Shown here: piece after piece, positions 1 to 6,635 of the stretch
Layout: every line of letters begins with the position of its first letter
Position numbering within the stretch: position 1 is the stretch's first letter
DNA from: an uncultured Flavobacteriales bacterium
GTDB taxonomy: Bacteria > Bacteroidota > Bacteroidia > Flavobacteriales_D > Sanyastnellaceae
Assembly: GCA_937996585.1 (NCBI GenBank)
Contig: CALKUW010000025.1
Span: 1-14,398 of the forward strand
Reading direction: 5' to 3'
Length of the DNA: 14,398 nt
Notes under the pieces: generated by a model
Told to the model about the DNA's origin: nothing
The model's database searches: none
Seen by the model: only the letters and a program-made list of their open reading frames with translations
Made by a program: the position numbers and the translations under genes

Positions 1-423
1 GGGGGAGTACCGGCACGGTCCCTCATCCCAGCGTCAGGACCGGTCGAATCTGCCCAGCACGCGTTGCGAATGGACCGGGCCAGGCGGTGGCAGCACCGCG
101 TGCTCAGGGCACGCCGCAAACAGGTGGAGCGCAATCCGGACAGGGTGACCAACCACCGGCTGGAAGGGCAGGCCCTGCACGACCTCGTTCAACTCGATCG
201 GGAGGGGCAGTCCCTGCTGGAGCGCAGCCTCGACCGGTTCGGATTCAGTGCGCGGACGCACACGCGGATCCTGAGGATGGCGAGGACCTTGGCCGACATG
301 CAAGACCGCGATCAGGTCCTCACGGAGGACATCGCGGGTGCCATCGCCCTGCGGCGGGCCGGCAGCATGGTATCATCGCCGGCAGAGGACGGCACATCGG
401 ACATCGCGCTCTTCGGTGGCTGA
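1..423 (+). CDS. YifB/ComM-family Mg-chelatase-like AAA+ ATPase, C-terminal fragment
   Basis: The reading frame is open from base 1, so the gene starts outside the window and only about the last 140 residues are seen. The visible part matches the C-terminal helical domain of YifB/ComM proteins: a basic helix rich in Arg and Gln (RARRKQVER), then LLERSLDRFGFSARTHTRILRMARTLADM, which is the family's SAR-x-x-x-RIL-x-x-ARTIADL sensor-2-like block, then an ITxxDIAxAIALRR-type ending. The Walker A and B motifs and the N-terminal Lon-protease-like domain would be off the left edge. Family members are hexameric ATPases; ComM of naturally competent bacteria promotes branch migration during transformation, but most homologues have no tested role. 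The short tail after the helical domain ends in ALFGG. The carbonic-anhydrase-like gene follows 40 bases later on the same strand. The internal TTG and ATG near 64-70 are not the true start, because homology continues upstream of them. Confidence 0.88.
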   Translation, partial: GGVPARSLIPASGPVESAQHALRMDRARRWQHRVLRARRKQVERNPDRVTNHRLEGQALHDLVQLDREGQSLLERSLDRFGFSARTHTRILRMARTLADMQDRDQVLTEDIAGAIALRRAGSMVSSPAEDGTSDIALFGG

Positions 424-463
424 TGGTCGCCTGCCGCCCGTCAGCCCGGCTTAAATTCCACCC

Positions 464-1048
464 ATGCCAACAGCCCCCAACGCCCCTGCAGCCGCCTCCA
501 TGCCGCAACCCGTGGTCCTGCCCGTGAACGGGGTGATGCCCCGTCTCGGACCGCGCACATGGCTCGCACCGAATTGCACGGTGGTGGGCGATGTCACCAC
601 CGGTGAGGACTGCAGCATCTGGTTTGGGGCGGTGGTTCGGGGTGACGTTTGTGCCATCCAACTCGGCGACCTCGTCAATGTGCAGGACGGAGCCGTCCTC
701 CACGGGACGTTCAAGGAAACCGAGCTTGTCGTCCACGACCGGGCCAGCATCGGGCACAATGCCATCGTTCATGGTTGCACCGTCGGGGAGGGGGCCCTGA
801 TCGGCATGGGGGCCATCGTGATGGACCGGGCTGTGGTCGGCAACGGGGCCGTCGTGGCCGCCGGGGCCGTCGTGCTGGAGGGAACGGTCATTGGACCGGG
901 CGAGCTGTGGGCCGGCGTGCCGGCACGGAAGGTCAAGGAGGTCGCCGATGACCTCTCGGCCAAACTGGCCGCCACCGCTGCGCGCTATGCCGAATACGCC
1001 CAGTGGTTCTCAGGCAACAGCGAAGGTCAGCACGGAGTGAATGGCTGA
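464..1048 (+). CDS. Gamma-carbonic-anhydrase-like left-handed beta-helix protein (YrdA/PaaY/CamH type)
   Basis: This 194-residue protein has the hexapeptide-repeat pattern of a left-handed beta-helix (about residues 35-150) and a C-terminal helix (about 158-183), the fold of trimeric gamma-class carbonic anhydrases. The three zinc ligands are present as His80, His98 and His103 (VLHG and IGHNAIVHG). Arg59, Asp61, Gln74 and Asp75 also match the archaeal Cam active site. Cam's acidic loop is absent, and the proton-shuttle position after Asp61 (Glu62 in Cam) is Val here. That places it with the CamH/YrdA/PaaY group, whose hydration activity is often weak or untested. The first 12 residues are an Ala/Pro-rich extension; Met13 (base 500) is an alternative start. 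There is no signal peptide, so it is probably cytoplasmic. It lies 40 bases after the YifB gene and could share its transcript. Only 5 bases separate its stop from the stop of the opposing murI gene. Confidence 0.9.
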   Translation: MPTAPNAPAAASMPQPVVLPVNGVMPRLGPRTWLAPNCTVVGDVTTGEDCSIWFGAVVRGDVCAIQLGDLVNVQDGAVLHGTFKETELVVHDRASIGHNAIVHGCTVGEGALIGMGAIVMDRAVVGNGAVVAAGAVVLEGTVIGPGELWAGVPARKVKEVADDLSAKLAATAARYAEYAQWFSGNSEGQHGVNG

Positions 1049-1053
1049 CGGTC

Positions 1054-1944
1054 TCAGCCCTTGAACCAGGGGCCTCCCGGATTCAGCGGAATCTCTGTGC
1101 CGAAGAACCGTTCCGATGACCGCTTGAAATTCTCGGTGAGGTCGCTGACGAGGAACTGGTGGTCGGCCGCTTTTGCGCTCTTGGCCTCGGAGGAGAGGCC
1201 CCGTCGATCGAGTTCCTGCGCTACTGCGCGGGCCACGATGGCGGGGCCATCCACCAATTCCACATCGGGTCCCGCCACTGTTCTGAAGGCCTCCCACGCG
1301 AGGGGGTAATGGGTGCAGCCCAAGACGAGCGCGTCGAGCGTGGCCCTGCCTTCCGTCATCCAGCCGGCCGCATCGAGGTAGGACCTGATCACGGGTAGCA
1401 TCAGGGGATGGTCCTGCCAGCCTTCCTCGATGAGCGAAGCGAGCAATGGCGTCGGCCATTCTTCCACCCGGGCGCCTGAATCGGTGAGGCCATCGCCCGG
1501 CTCGGCTGCCATGGCCGCCACCAGTGAGCGGCCGTAGATGCCGCTGCCTATGGTCGCCCGCGTGCCGATGATGCCGATGCGCCGGACGGCCCGCGCGACG
1601 AGGTCGCCCACCACAGGCTGGACCACATCGATGACGGGAGTGTCCGGACCAACGGCTTCGGCCACGGCCTCCCGGGCGGTAGCGGACGCCGAATTGCAGG
1701 CGATGACGATGGCCTTGCAGCCTTCGTCCTTGAGGTATTGCGCGATGCGCACCGAATAGGTCCGCACCAGTTCGGGGGACCGGTCGCCGTAGGGCATGTG
1801 GGCCGTGTCCCCGAAATAGAGCATGCGCTCGGCCGGCATGGCCTGCGCCATGGCATGGGCGACCGTCAGGCCGCCGATGCCGGAGTCGAAAATGCCGATG
1901 GGCGCGTCAGAGGCCAAGCTTGGCCTTGACGAGGGGGAGCACAT
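1054..1944 (-). CDS. murI: Glutamate racemase
   Basis: This enzyme converts L-glutamate to D-glutamate in the cytoplasm for peptidoglycan stem peptides. From the ATG at 1944 the protein has 296 residues. The family motifs are intact: IGIFDSGIGGLTV with Asp20 and Ser21, the first catalytic cysteine Cys83 in IACNSASATA, and the second, Cys210, in LVLGCTHYPL, followed by His212. The C-terminal stretch (about 262-285, HQFLVSDLTENFKRSSERFF) is an extension I associate with Bacteroidota MurI. The reading frame is open up to 2040, but that would run deep into the preceding skp gene. The ATG at 1944 overlaps skp by 38 bases. A TTG at 1917, giving MASDAPIGIF, would overlap by only 11 bases and fits the usual short N-terminus equally well, so the start is uncertain. 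It is the last gene of the envelope operon. Confidence 0.95.
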   Translation of the reverse strand: MCSPSSRPSLASDAPIGIFDSGIGGLTVAHAMAQAMPAERMLYFGDTAHMPYGDRSPELVRTYSVRIAQYLKDEGCKAIVIACNSASATAREAVAEAVGPDTPVIDVVQPVVGDLVARAVRRIGIIGTRATIGSGIYGRSLVAAMAAEPGDGLTDSGARVEEWPTPLLASLIEEGWQDHPLMLPVIRSYLDAAGWMTEGRATLDALVLGCTHYPLAWEAFRTVAGPDVELVDGPAIVARAVAQELDRRGLSSEAKSAKAADHQFLVSDLTENFKRSSERFFGTEIPLNPGGPWFKG

Positions 1945-2416
1945 CCTCACCACCGTTGTACACGGTAGCTCCTGAGGACGTGTCGAAGATGTAGGTGAAG
2001 CCCTCCTCGGCACCCACGGCCTCAATGGCTTGGCGGGCACGCTCGATCATGGGCTCGAGCAGGCTGGCCTCCATGCCGGCCAGCTCCTGCTGCACAGTGG
2101 CATAGAATTGCTCCAGACCCTGCTGGTCCTGCGTGATGTCCTGCTCTTTCTGGGCGCGGATGGCCGCCGGCCAGGACTCCGCCTTCTGCTGGTACTCGGC
2201 CACCTTGCCCTCGAGCTCGGATTGCATGCGCACGATTTCCGCCTCGAACTGGGCAGCGGCCGCCTCGATCTCGGTCTGGATGGAGGTGCGCTCGGGCATG
2301 GCCTCGAGCAGGCTCTGCGTGTCGATGTGGCCGAACCGGGTCTCCTTGACCTGTGCATTGGCCGATGTGAGGGCCAGGGTGGCCATCATCAGGCCGAGGG
2401 TAATCGTGTGCTTCAT
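1907..2416 (-). CDS. Skp/OmpH-family periplasmic chaperone, second copy
   Basis: This is a 169-residue OmpH/Skp-like protein. It has a signal peptide at residues 1-21 (MKHTITLGLMMATLALTSANA, then Gln), a short beta segment (FGHIDTQSLLEAMPE) and long charged helices (about 40-135) that would form the coiled-coil tentacles. It ends with the returning strand (EGFTYIFDTSSGATVYNGGEDVLPLVKAKLGL), which has the family's typical C-terminus. Skp trimers hold unfolded outer-membrane proteins in the periplasm and pass them to BamA, which is encoded two genes upstream. I chose the ATG at 2416 because it starts directly at the signal peptide. An upstream ATG at 2449 overlaps the previous stop as ATGA and would add 11 residues (MTDTEARIHNN), so a coupled longer form is possible. 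The 3' end overlaps murI. Confidence 0.88.
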   Translation of the reverse strand: MKHTITLGLMMATLALTSANAQVKETRFGHIDTQSLLEAMPERTSIQTEIEAAAAQFEAEIVRMQSELEGKVAEYQQKAESWPAAIRAQKEQDITQDQQGLEQFYATVQQELAGMEASLLEPMIERARQAIEAVGAEEGFTYIFDTSSGATVYNGGEDVLPLVKAKLGL

Positions 2417-2445
2417 GTTGTTGTGAATCCTTGCTTCTGTGTCGG

Positions 2446-3147
2446 TCATTGTTTCGGGCGACCGCCTCCCTTGACACCGGCATTGACCCGGTTGGTGACC
2501 TGCTCACGGCGGTCGTTCATTTTATCCTTGCCCTTATCGAGCGTGTCGTTCATGCGGTCCTGGAGGCTCTTTCCACCATCCTCATCCGACTCGGCCTCTT
2601 CATCCCCCACCGTTTCGCCCGGTGTGTAGCCGAGGTCCTTGATGACCTTGTCCGAGTAATCGTACTTCGGGTTGGTGTAGAGCATGTTGGAGTCCTTGGC
2701 CTTGTCGAAGATGACCATGATCTGGCGGTTGCGGGCCAGCTCCTTCAGCACCTCGAAGATCTGCTCCTGTACCGGTTGGATCAGCTCCTGCCGCTTCTGG
2801 AACAGCTCGCCATCCACCCCGAATTTGGCCTTCTGCATGTCCGTGGCCTCCGTCCTCTTGCCGGCGATCTCGTCCTCGCGCTTGCGCCGCATTTCCGGCG
2901 TGAGCAGGACCCGCTCGGCCCTATAGGCCGTTTCGAGCTGGTTGGCCGCCTCATACTTCTCCTCGATCTCATCGAGCCAGCCGGAGGCGAGCACGTTGAG
3001 CTCCTTCTGGGCCTCGGCATACTCGGGCAGGTGCGACAGGATGTACTCCGTATCGACGTAAGCGTATTTCTGGGCATGGACCCGTCCGAAGCTCATGACG
3101 GACAGGAGGATCAGAAGGCCAGGAAGAAGAAAACGAACAGTACTCAT
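2446..3147 (-). CDS. Skp/OmpH-family periplasmic chaperone, first copy, with charged C-terminal tail
   Basis: This 233-residue protein has a signal peptide (residues 1-25; the hydrophobic part is FLLPGLLILLSVMSF and the end is VHA before Gln). The Skp core spans about 26-174: YAYVDTEYILSHLPEYAEAQKEL, a long coiled-coil region, then QIMVIFDKAKDSNMLYTNPKYDYSDKVIKDLGY. Unlike the shorter copy that follows, it carries about 60 extra residues (175-233): an acidic cluster (DEEAESDED, residues 182-190), a Lys/Asp/Arg-rich probably helical or disordered stretch, and a Gly/basic end (GGGRPKQ). Its expected job is to bind outer-membrane proteins on their way to BamA; the role of the tail is unknown. 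The frame is open back to 3306, but the signal peptide fixes the start at 3147. It lies 71 bases after bamA, and that gap contains a large inverted repeat. Confidence 0.9.
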   Translation of the reverse strand: MSTVRFLLPGLLILLSVMSFGRVHAQKYAYVDTEYILSHLPEYAEAQKELNVLASGWLDEIEEKYEAANQLETAYRAERVLLTPEMRRKREDEIAGKRTEATDMQKAKFGVDGELFQKRQELIQPVQEQIFEVLKELARNRQIMVIFDKAKDSNMLYTNPKYDYSDKVIKDLGYTPGETVGDEEAESDEDGGKSLQDRMNDTLDKGKDKMNDRREQVTNRVNAGVKGGGRPKQ

Positions 3148-3218
3148 GGTTTGCGGAAGCGTGAAAATAAAACGTGTCGGGTGCAGAACGTCCTTTTGGG
3201 GCGTTTTCGCGCTTCCGG
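3148..3218 (-). promoter_or_regulatory. Intercistronic inverted repeat between bamA and the first skp gene
   Basis: Almost the whole 71-base gap is framed by two 14-base arms, plus-strand CGGAAGCGTGAAAA at 3154-3167 and TTTTCGCGCTTCCG at 3204-3217. They are complementary at 13 of 14 positions. In the minus-strand mRNA the odd position is a C-A mismatch; in the opposite strand it would be a G-U pair. The first mRNA arm begins two bases after the bamA stop codon and the second ends six bases before the skp start codon. No T-run follows either arm, so it does not look like a standard intrinsic terminator. Possible roles are mRNA processing or stability between the cistrons, or masking of the skp translation start. 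The repeat is seen directly; the function is inference. Confidence 0.5.
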
Positions 3219-5753
3219 TCACAAATCGCCGATGTTCATGCCAAGTGAGAAGTGGAATTGGCCCCGCGCCATGGAAGGCTCGGCCAGAACGTCGTCGAAC
3301 CGCCAACCGTAATCCAGGCCCAGCAAACCGAACATCGGCAGGAAGATCCGCATGCCGATGCCGCCGGAACGGTAGACGTCAAAGGGATCGAATCCGTCGC
3401 CCGTCGCCCAGGTGTTGCCCGCCTCGAGGAAGGCCATGGTGTAGATGGTCGCACTCGGATTGGTGCTGAGCGGGTAGCGGAGCTCCGTTCCGTACTTCAC
3501 GATGGCGCCCGCTCCGGTGTTCTGGTCCGGCGCCGTCAGGGAGAGGTTGTCGTAGCCGCGAAGCGAGATGATCTCCCGGCCGTCCAGGACGAAGCCGCTC
3601 AGGAAGACGCCACCGAGATAGAAGCGCTCGAAGGGGGACAGGCCGATCTGGCGGTTGTACTGGCCGATCATGCCCCCGCCGAAATACGTGCGCAGGACCA
3701 GCGACTTCGGATTCTCCCCGCCGCCCGTCGTGAGGGGCGTGTACCAGTTGGCCACGAATTTCCACTTGTGGTATTCGACGAATCGGAACCGCTCCTGCTC
3801 GCTCAGGCCCGACCAGTCCTTGTCGGGCTGGAACAGGCTGTAGGGCGGCGTGGCCTTGACATTGAACCTGAGCTCTGAACCCCAGACCGGGAAGATGGGG
3901 TCGCTTACCGAGTTCCGACTGACGATCAGGTTGAGGGCGATGTTGTTGGATACGCCATCGGTGAAGCTGAACAGGCCGCTGTTGTACTGGTCGAAGTCGA
4001 AGTGCTGGTAGCTGAGGCCCGCGTTGACCGTGAACCAGTCGTCCGGCTGCTTCCACCGTTGACCGAGTGAGGCGGAGACACCCGTGATCATCAGGGTCTG
4101 GCGCAGTGCATTGGGCTCCCCATCGATGTTGCGGGGCTGGCCGTTGGACTGGATGGAACGCCAGGCCGCCACGGTGAGGGCATTGGGCTTCTTGCCGCCC
4201 AGCCAGGGCTCTGTGAAGCTGATGTTGTAGCTCTGGAAAAACAGGCCGTTGGATTGGGCGCGGATGCTGATGCGCTGGCCATCGCCCATGGGCACGGGCC
4301 GCCATGCGCCCTTCTTGAAGGCCTTGCCCACGGCGAAATTGTTGAACGTCACCCCCAGGGAGCCCACGATGCGGCCGCCACCCCATCCGCCCTGGAGCTC
4401 AATCTGGTCGGTGGGCTTTTCCTCGACGACGTACTCGATGTCGACCGTGCCCTCCTCCGGATTCTGTACGGGATTGATGCCGAAGGCCTCCGGATTGAAA
4501 TAGTTGAGCTGGTTGAGCTCGCGCTGCGTCCGGATGACGTCCGTGCGGCTGAAGAGGTCGCCGGGCATGGTGCGGATCTCCCGGCGGATCACATGGTCGC
4601 TCGTCTTGGTGTTGCCGCGCACATCGACCCGCCCGATGCGGAACTGCTTGCCCTCCACAAGGCGGATTTCGAGGTCGATGCTGTCGTTTTCCGCGCGCAC
4701 TTCGACCGGAATGGCCTGGAAGGTCAGGTAGCCGTCGTCGCTGTACAGCGCGCTGAGGTCGATGCCCTTCGGGTTCATGAAGAGCCGCTTCTCCAGCTCC
4801 GCCACATCGTACAGGTCACCCCGCTTGAAGCCGAGCAGGCTGTCGAGCTGCCCCGTCGTGTACTTGGTGTTGCCCGTGAAGGTGATCTCGCGGAAATGGA
4901 AGAGGCCGCCTTCGTCTACTTCGAGCGCGATGCCGAGCTCCCCCTCCGGCGTGCGGAACAGGCTGTCACCGGCAATGCGGGCATTGCGGTACCCCTTCTC
5001 GCGGTAGAATGCCACGATGGATTCCATGTCCGCATTGAATTCCTGCTCGAGGTATTTGGACGGCTTGAAGATCCGCCACCATGCGCGCTCCTTGACGTTC
5101 TTCATCCGGCGCTTCACCGCTTTCTCTCCGAGGGCATCGGCCCCATCGACCCGAATGACGCCGACCTTGATCTTTTCGCCCTTGTCGACGTCGATGTTGA
5201 CCCCGGCGGCATTCTCGAGCACGCTGTCCGGGCTGGAGGTGACGGTGATGGCCGCGTCGAAGTAGCCTTTCTCGAGATAGTGGTTCTGCAGGATGCGCTT
5301 GGTCGTGACCTTGAGGTTCTCGTTGACGATCTGGCCGCGCACGAGGTCGAGCTTGCCCCTGAGCGTCTCCTGCTCGCCGCGCTTGATGCCGGTAAACCCG
5401 TAGCGGGTCAGGCGGGGCATCTCCACGACGCGGATGACGAGGTAGACATCGCGGTCGCGTCGTTCCGCCAACTCGATGGACACATCGCTGAATAGGCGCT
5501 GATCCCAGAGGTTGCGCACGGCATCCGACAGGCGGTCGCCCGGAATCGCGACCTCATCGCCCACCTGCAGTCCGCTGAACAGCTTGACGGCCTGTACATC
5601 CGTGTACTCCGCTCCCAACACCGTGACGCCCGCAATCCGGTACTCGCTTGGCACTTCAAGGTCGATGGCACCATCCCCACCTTGGGCCGCCGCCACCGCC
5701 GCCATGGTCAGGGCGCAGAACAGTTGGAACAGGTGCAGAACCGTCCGATTCAT
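3219..5753 (-). CDS. bamA: Outer-membrane protein assembly factor BamA (Omp85 family)
   Basis: This 844-residue protein has the complete BamA layout. There is a signal peptide (residues 1-23, ending AVAAA) and five POTRA domains, at about 38-113, 116-193, 195-283, 286-370 and 372-447. Their boundaries can be read from repeated beta-strand openings such as YRIAGVTVLG, KVGVIRVDG, FREITFTGNT and RIGRVDVRGNT. A 16-stranded barrel follows from about 451 to the end. The conserved loop-6 motif, VRGF in proteobacteria, appears as LRGY at 731-734 (ISLRGYDN). The last strand is GQFHFSLGMNIGDL, so the C-terminal residue is Leu rather than Phe. BamA inserts beta-barrel proteins into the outer membrane. 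The ATG at 5753 overlaps the uppS stop as ATGA, suggesting translational coupling. The frame is open to 5888 without homology, and the signal peptide supports 5753. Skp-like chaperone genes follow directly. Confidence 0.97.
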   Translation of the reverse strand: MNRTVLHLFQLFCALTMAAVAAAQGGDGAIDLEVPSEYRIAGVTVLGAEYTDVQAVKLFSGLQVGDEVAIPGDRLSDAVRNLWDQRLFSDVSIELAERRDRDVYLVIRVVEMPRLTRYGFTGIKRGEQETLRGKLDLVRGQIVNENLKVTTKRILQNHYLEKGYFDAAITVTSSPDSVLENAAGVNIDVDKGEKIKVGVIRVDGADALGEKAVKRRMKNVKERAWWRIFKPSKYLEQEFNADMESIVAFYREKGYRNARIAGDSLFRTPEGELGIALEVDEGGLFHFREITFTGNTKYTTGQLDSLLGFKRGDLYDVAELEKRLFMNPKGIDLSALYSDDGYLTFQAIPVEVRAENDSIDLEIRLVEGKQFRIGRVDVRGNTKTSDHVIRREIRTMPGDLFSRTDVIRTQRELNQLNYFNPEAFGINPVQNPEEGTVDIEYVVEEKPTDQIELQGGWGGGRIVGSLGVTFNNFAVGKAFKKGAWRPVPMGDGQRISIRAQSNGLFFQSYNISFTEPWLGGKKPNALTVAAWRSIQSNGQPRNIDGEPNALRQTLMITGVSASLGQRWKQPDDWFTVNAGLSYQHFDFDQYNSGLFSFTDGVSNNIALNLIVSRNSVSDPIFPVWGSELRFNVKATPPYSLFQPDKDWSGLSEQERFRFVEYHKWKFVANWYTPLTTGGGENPKSLVLRTYFGGGMIGQYNRQIGLSPFERFYLGGVFLSGFVLDGREIISLRGYDNLSLTAPDQNTGAGAIVKYGTELRYPLSTNPSATIYTMAFLEAGNTWATGDGFDPFDVYRSGGIGMRIFLPMFGLLGLDYGWRFDDVLAEPSMARGQFHFSLGMNIGDL

Positions 5754-6517
5754 TTCTCCTCGTGCATTTGCTGCCCTGATGCGGCAGGGGGTGATTTCAT
5801 CTGGTCTCCGGTGCGTCCGAAACGGCGCTCCCTTCCCCTGAACTCGAGGATGGCCGCCTTGAAGTGGTCCTCCCGGAAGTCGGGCCACATGACCGGCGTG
5901 AAGTGCAGCTCTGAATAGGCCAGCTGCCAGAGCAGGAAGTTGCTGAGCCGCTGCTCCCCACTCGTGCGGATGAGCAGGTCGGGGTCGGGTACATCCGGCA
6001 TGCCGAGGTGGTTCCGCACCGTGTCTTCATCAACCTGCTCGGCAGGTACACCGGAACGCACGATCTGGCGCACCGCTTCCGTGATCTCCCATCGGCCGCT
6101 GTAACTGAGGGCCAGGATCAAGGTCAACCCGGTGCAATCCGCCGTCCGCTCCTCGACGTTGCTGAGGGCCGCCACACAGGAAGGCGGCAGGGCACTGATG
6201 TCCCCCGTGGACCGCAACCTTACTCCCTTGCGGATGAGCTCCTGGACTTCGCCGGCGAGGCTTTCGACGAGGAGTTCCATCAAGGCATTGATCTCCTCCT
6301 TGGGCCGGGCCCAATTCTCCGTACTGAAGGCATACAGGGTGAGGAACTCGACCCCCAGCTCTCCCGCGGCACGGACTGCGCTGCGCACGGATTCGACCCC
6401 ATTGGCATGTCCGAAAACGCGGTCCTCACCCCGTTCGCGCGCCCAGCGCCCGTTCCCATCCATGATCACCGCGACGTGGCGCGGGAGGGGGTTCGGTGAG
6501 GGTGTCTGATCGGCCAT
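5750..6517 (-). CDS. uppS: Undecaprenyl diphosphate synthase (cis-prenyltransferase)
   Basis: This enzyme makes the C55 lipid carrier for peptidoglycan and surface glycans by adding isopentenyl units to farnesyl diphosphate. From the ATG at 6517 the protein has 255 residues, close to the family's usual length. All motifs are present: HVAVIMDGNGRWA with the Mg-binding Asp20, GHANGVESVR (36-45), FSTENW (64-69), ALSYSGRWEI (136-145), DLLIRTSGEQRLSNFLLWQ (180-198) with the diphosphate-binding arginines, and YSELHF with Glu203. The frame stays open to a TTG at 6577 and there is another ATG at 6559. The 6517 start leaves the usual dozen or so residues before the Asp motif. The stop overlaps the bamA start (ATGA). 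A 118-base gap separates it from the PorG-like gene upstream in transcription. The C-terminal tail after FGRTGDQM is Ser/Pro/Gln-rich and probably flexible. Confidence 0.96.
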   Translation of the reverse strand: MADQTPSPNPLPRHVAVIMDGNGRWARERGEDRVFGHANGVESVRSAVRAAGELGVEFLTLYAFSTENWARPKEEINALMELLVESLAGEVQELIRKGVRLRSTGDISALPPSCVAALSNVEERTADCTGLTLILALSYSGRWEITEAVRQIVRSGVPAEQVDEDTVRNHLGMPDVPDPDLLIRTSGEQRLSNFLLWQLAYSELHFTPVMWPDFREDHFKAAILEFRGRERRFGRTGDQMKSPPAASGQQMHEEK

Positions 6518-6635
6518 GTTGTGGTGCGGATCGCGCTTGGCGGGAGCGAAGGTGCTCATCTCCCGGTTGTCCTGCAAGGTAGAGCCGCCCTGCCGGTTCG
6601 GGATTGGGAGTTTTTCACCTTTTCAGGCCCGAAGA

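Noticed and set aside
2431..3312. A 293-residue leucine-rich open frame on the plus strand opposite the first skp gene
   Set aside because: The leucine-rich look comes from the reverse complement of Glu/Lys/Gln-rich coiled-coil codons; it is not an independent gene.
4254..5495. A 413-residue open frame on the plus strand opposite bamA
   Set aside because: It lies wholly within the well-supported bamA gene, has no recognisable domain and the skewed composition of an antisense shadow in high-GC DNA.
6573..6581. TACCTTGCA on the minus strand ahead of uppS, similar to a Bacteroidota -7 box
   Set aside because: It is one T short of TAnnTTTG and there is no TTG at the right distance upstream; not enough for a promoter call.
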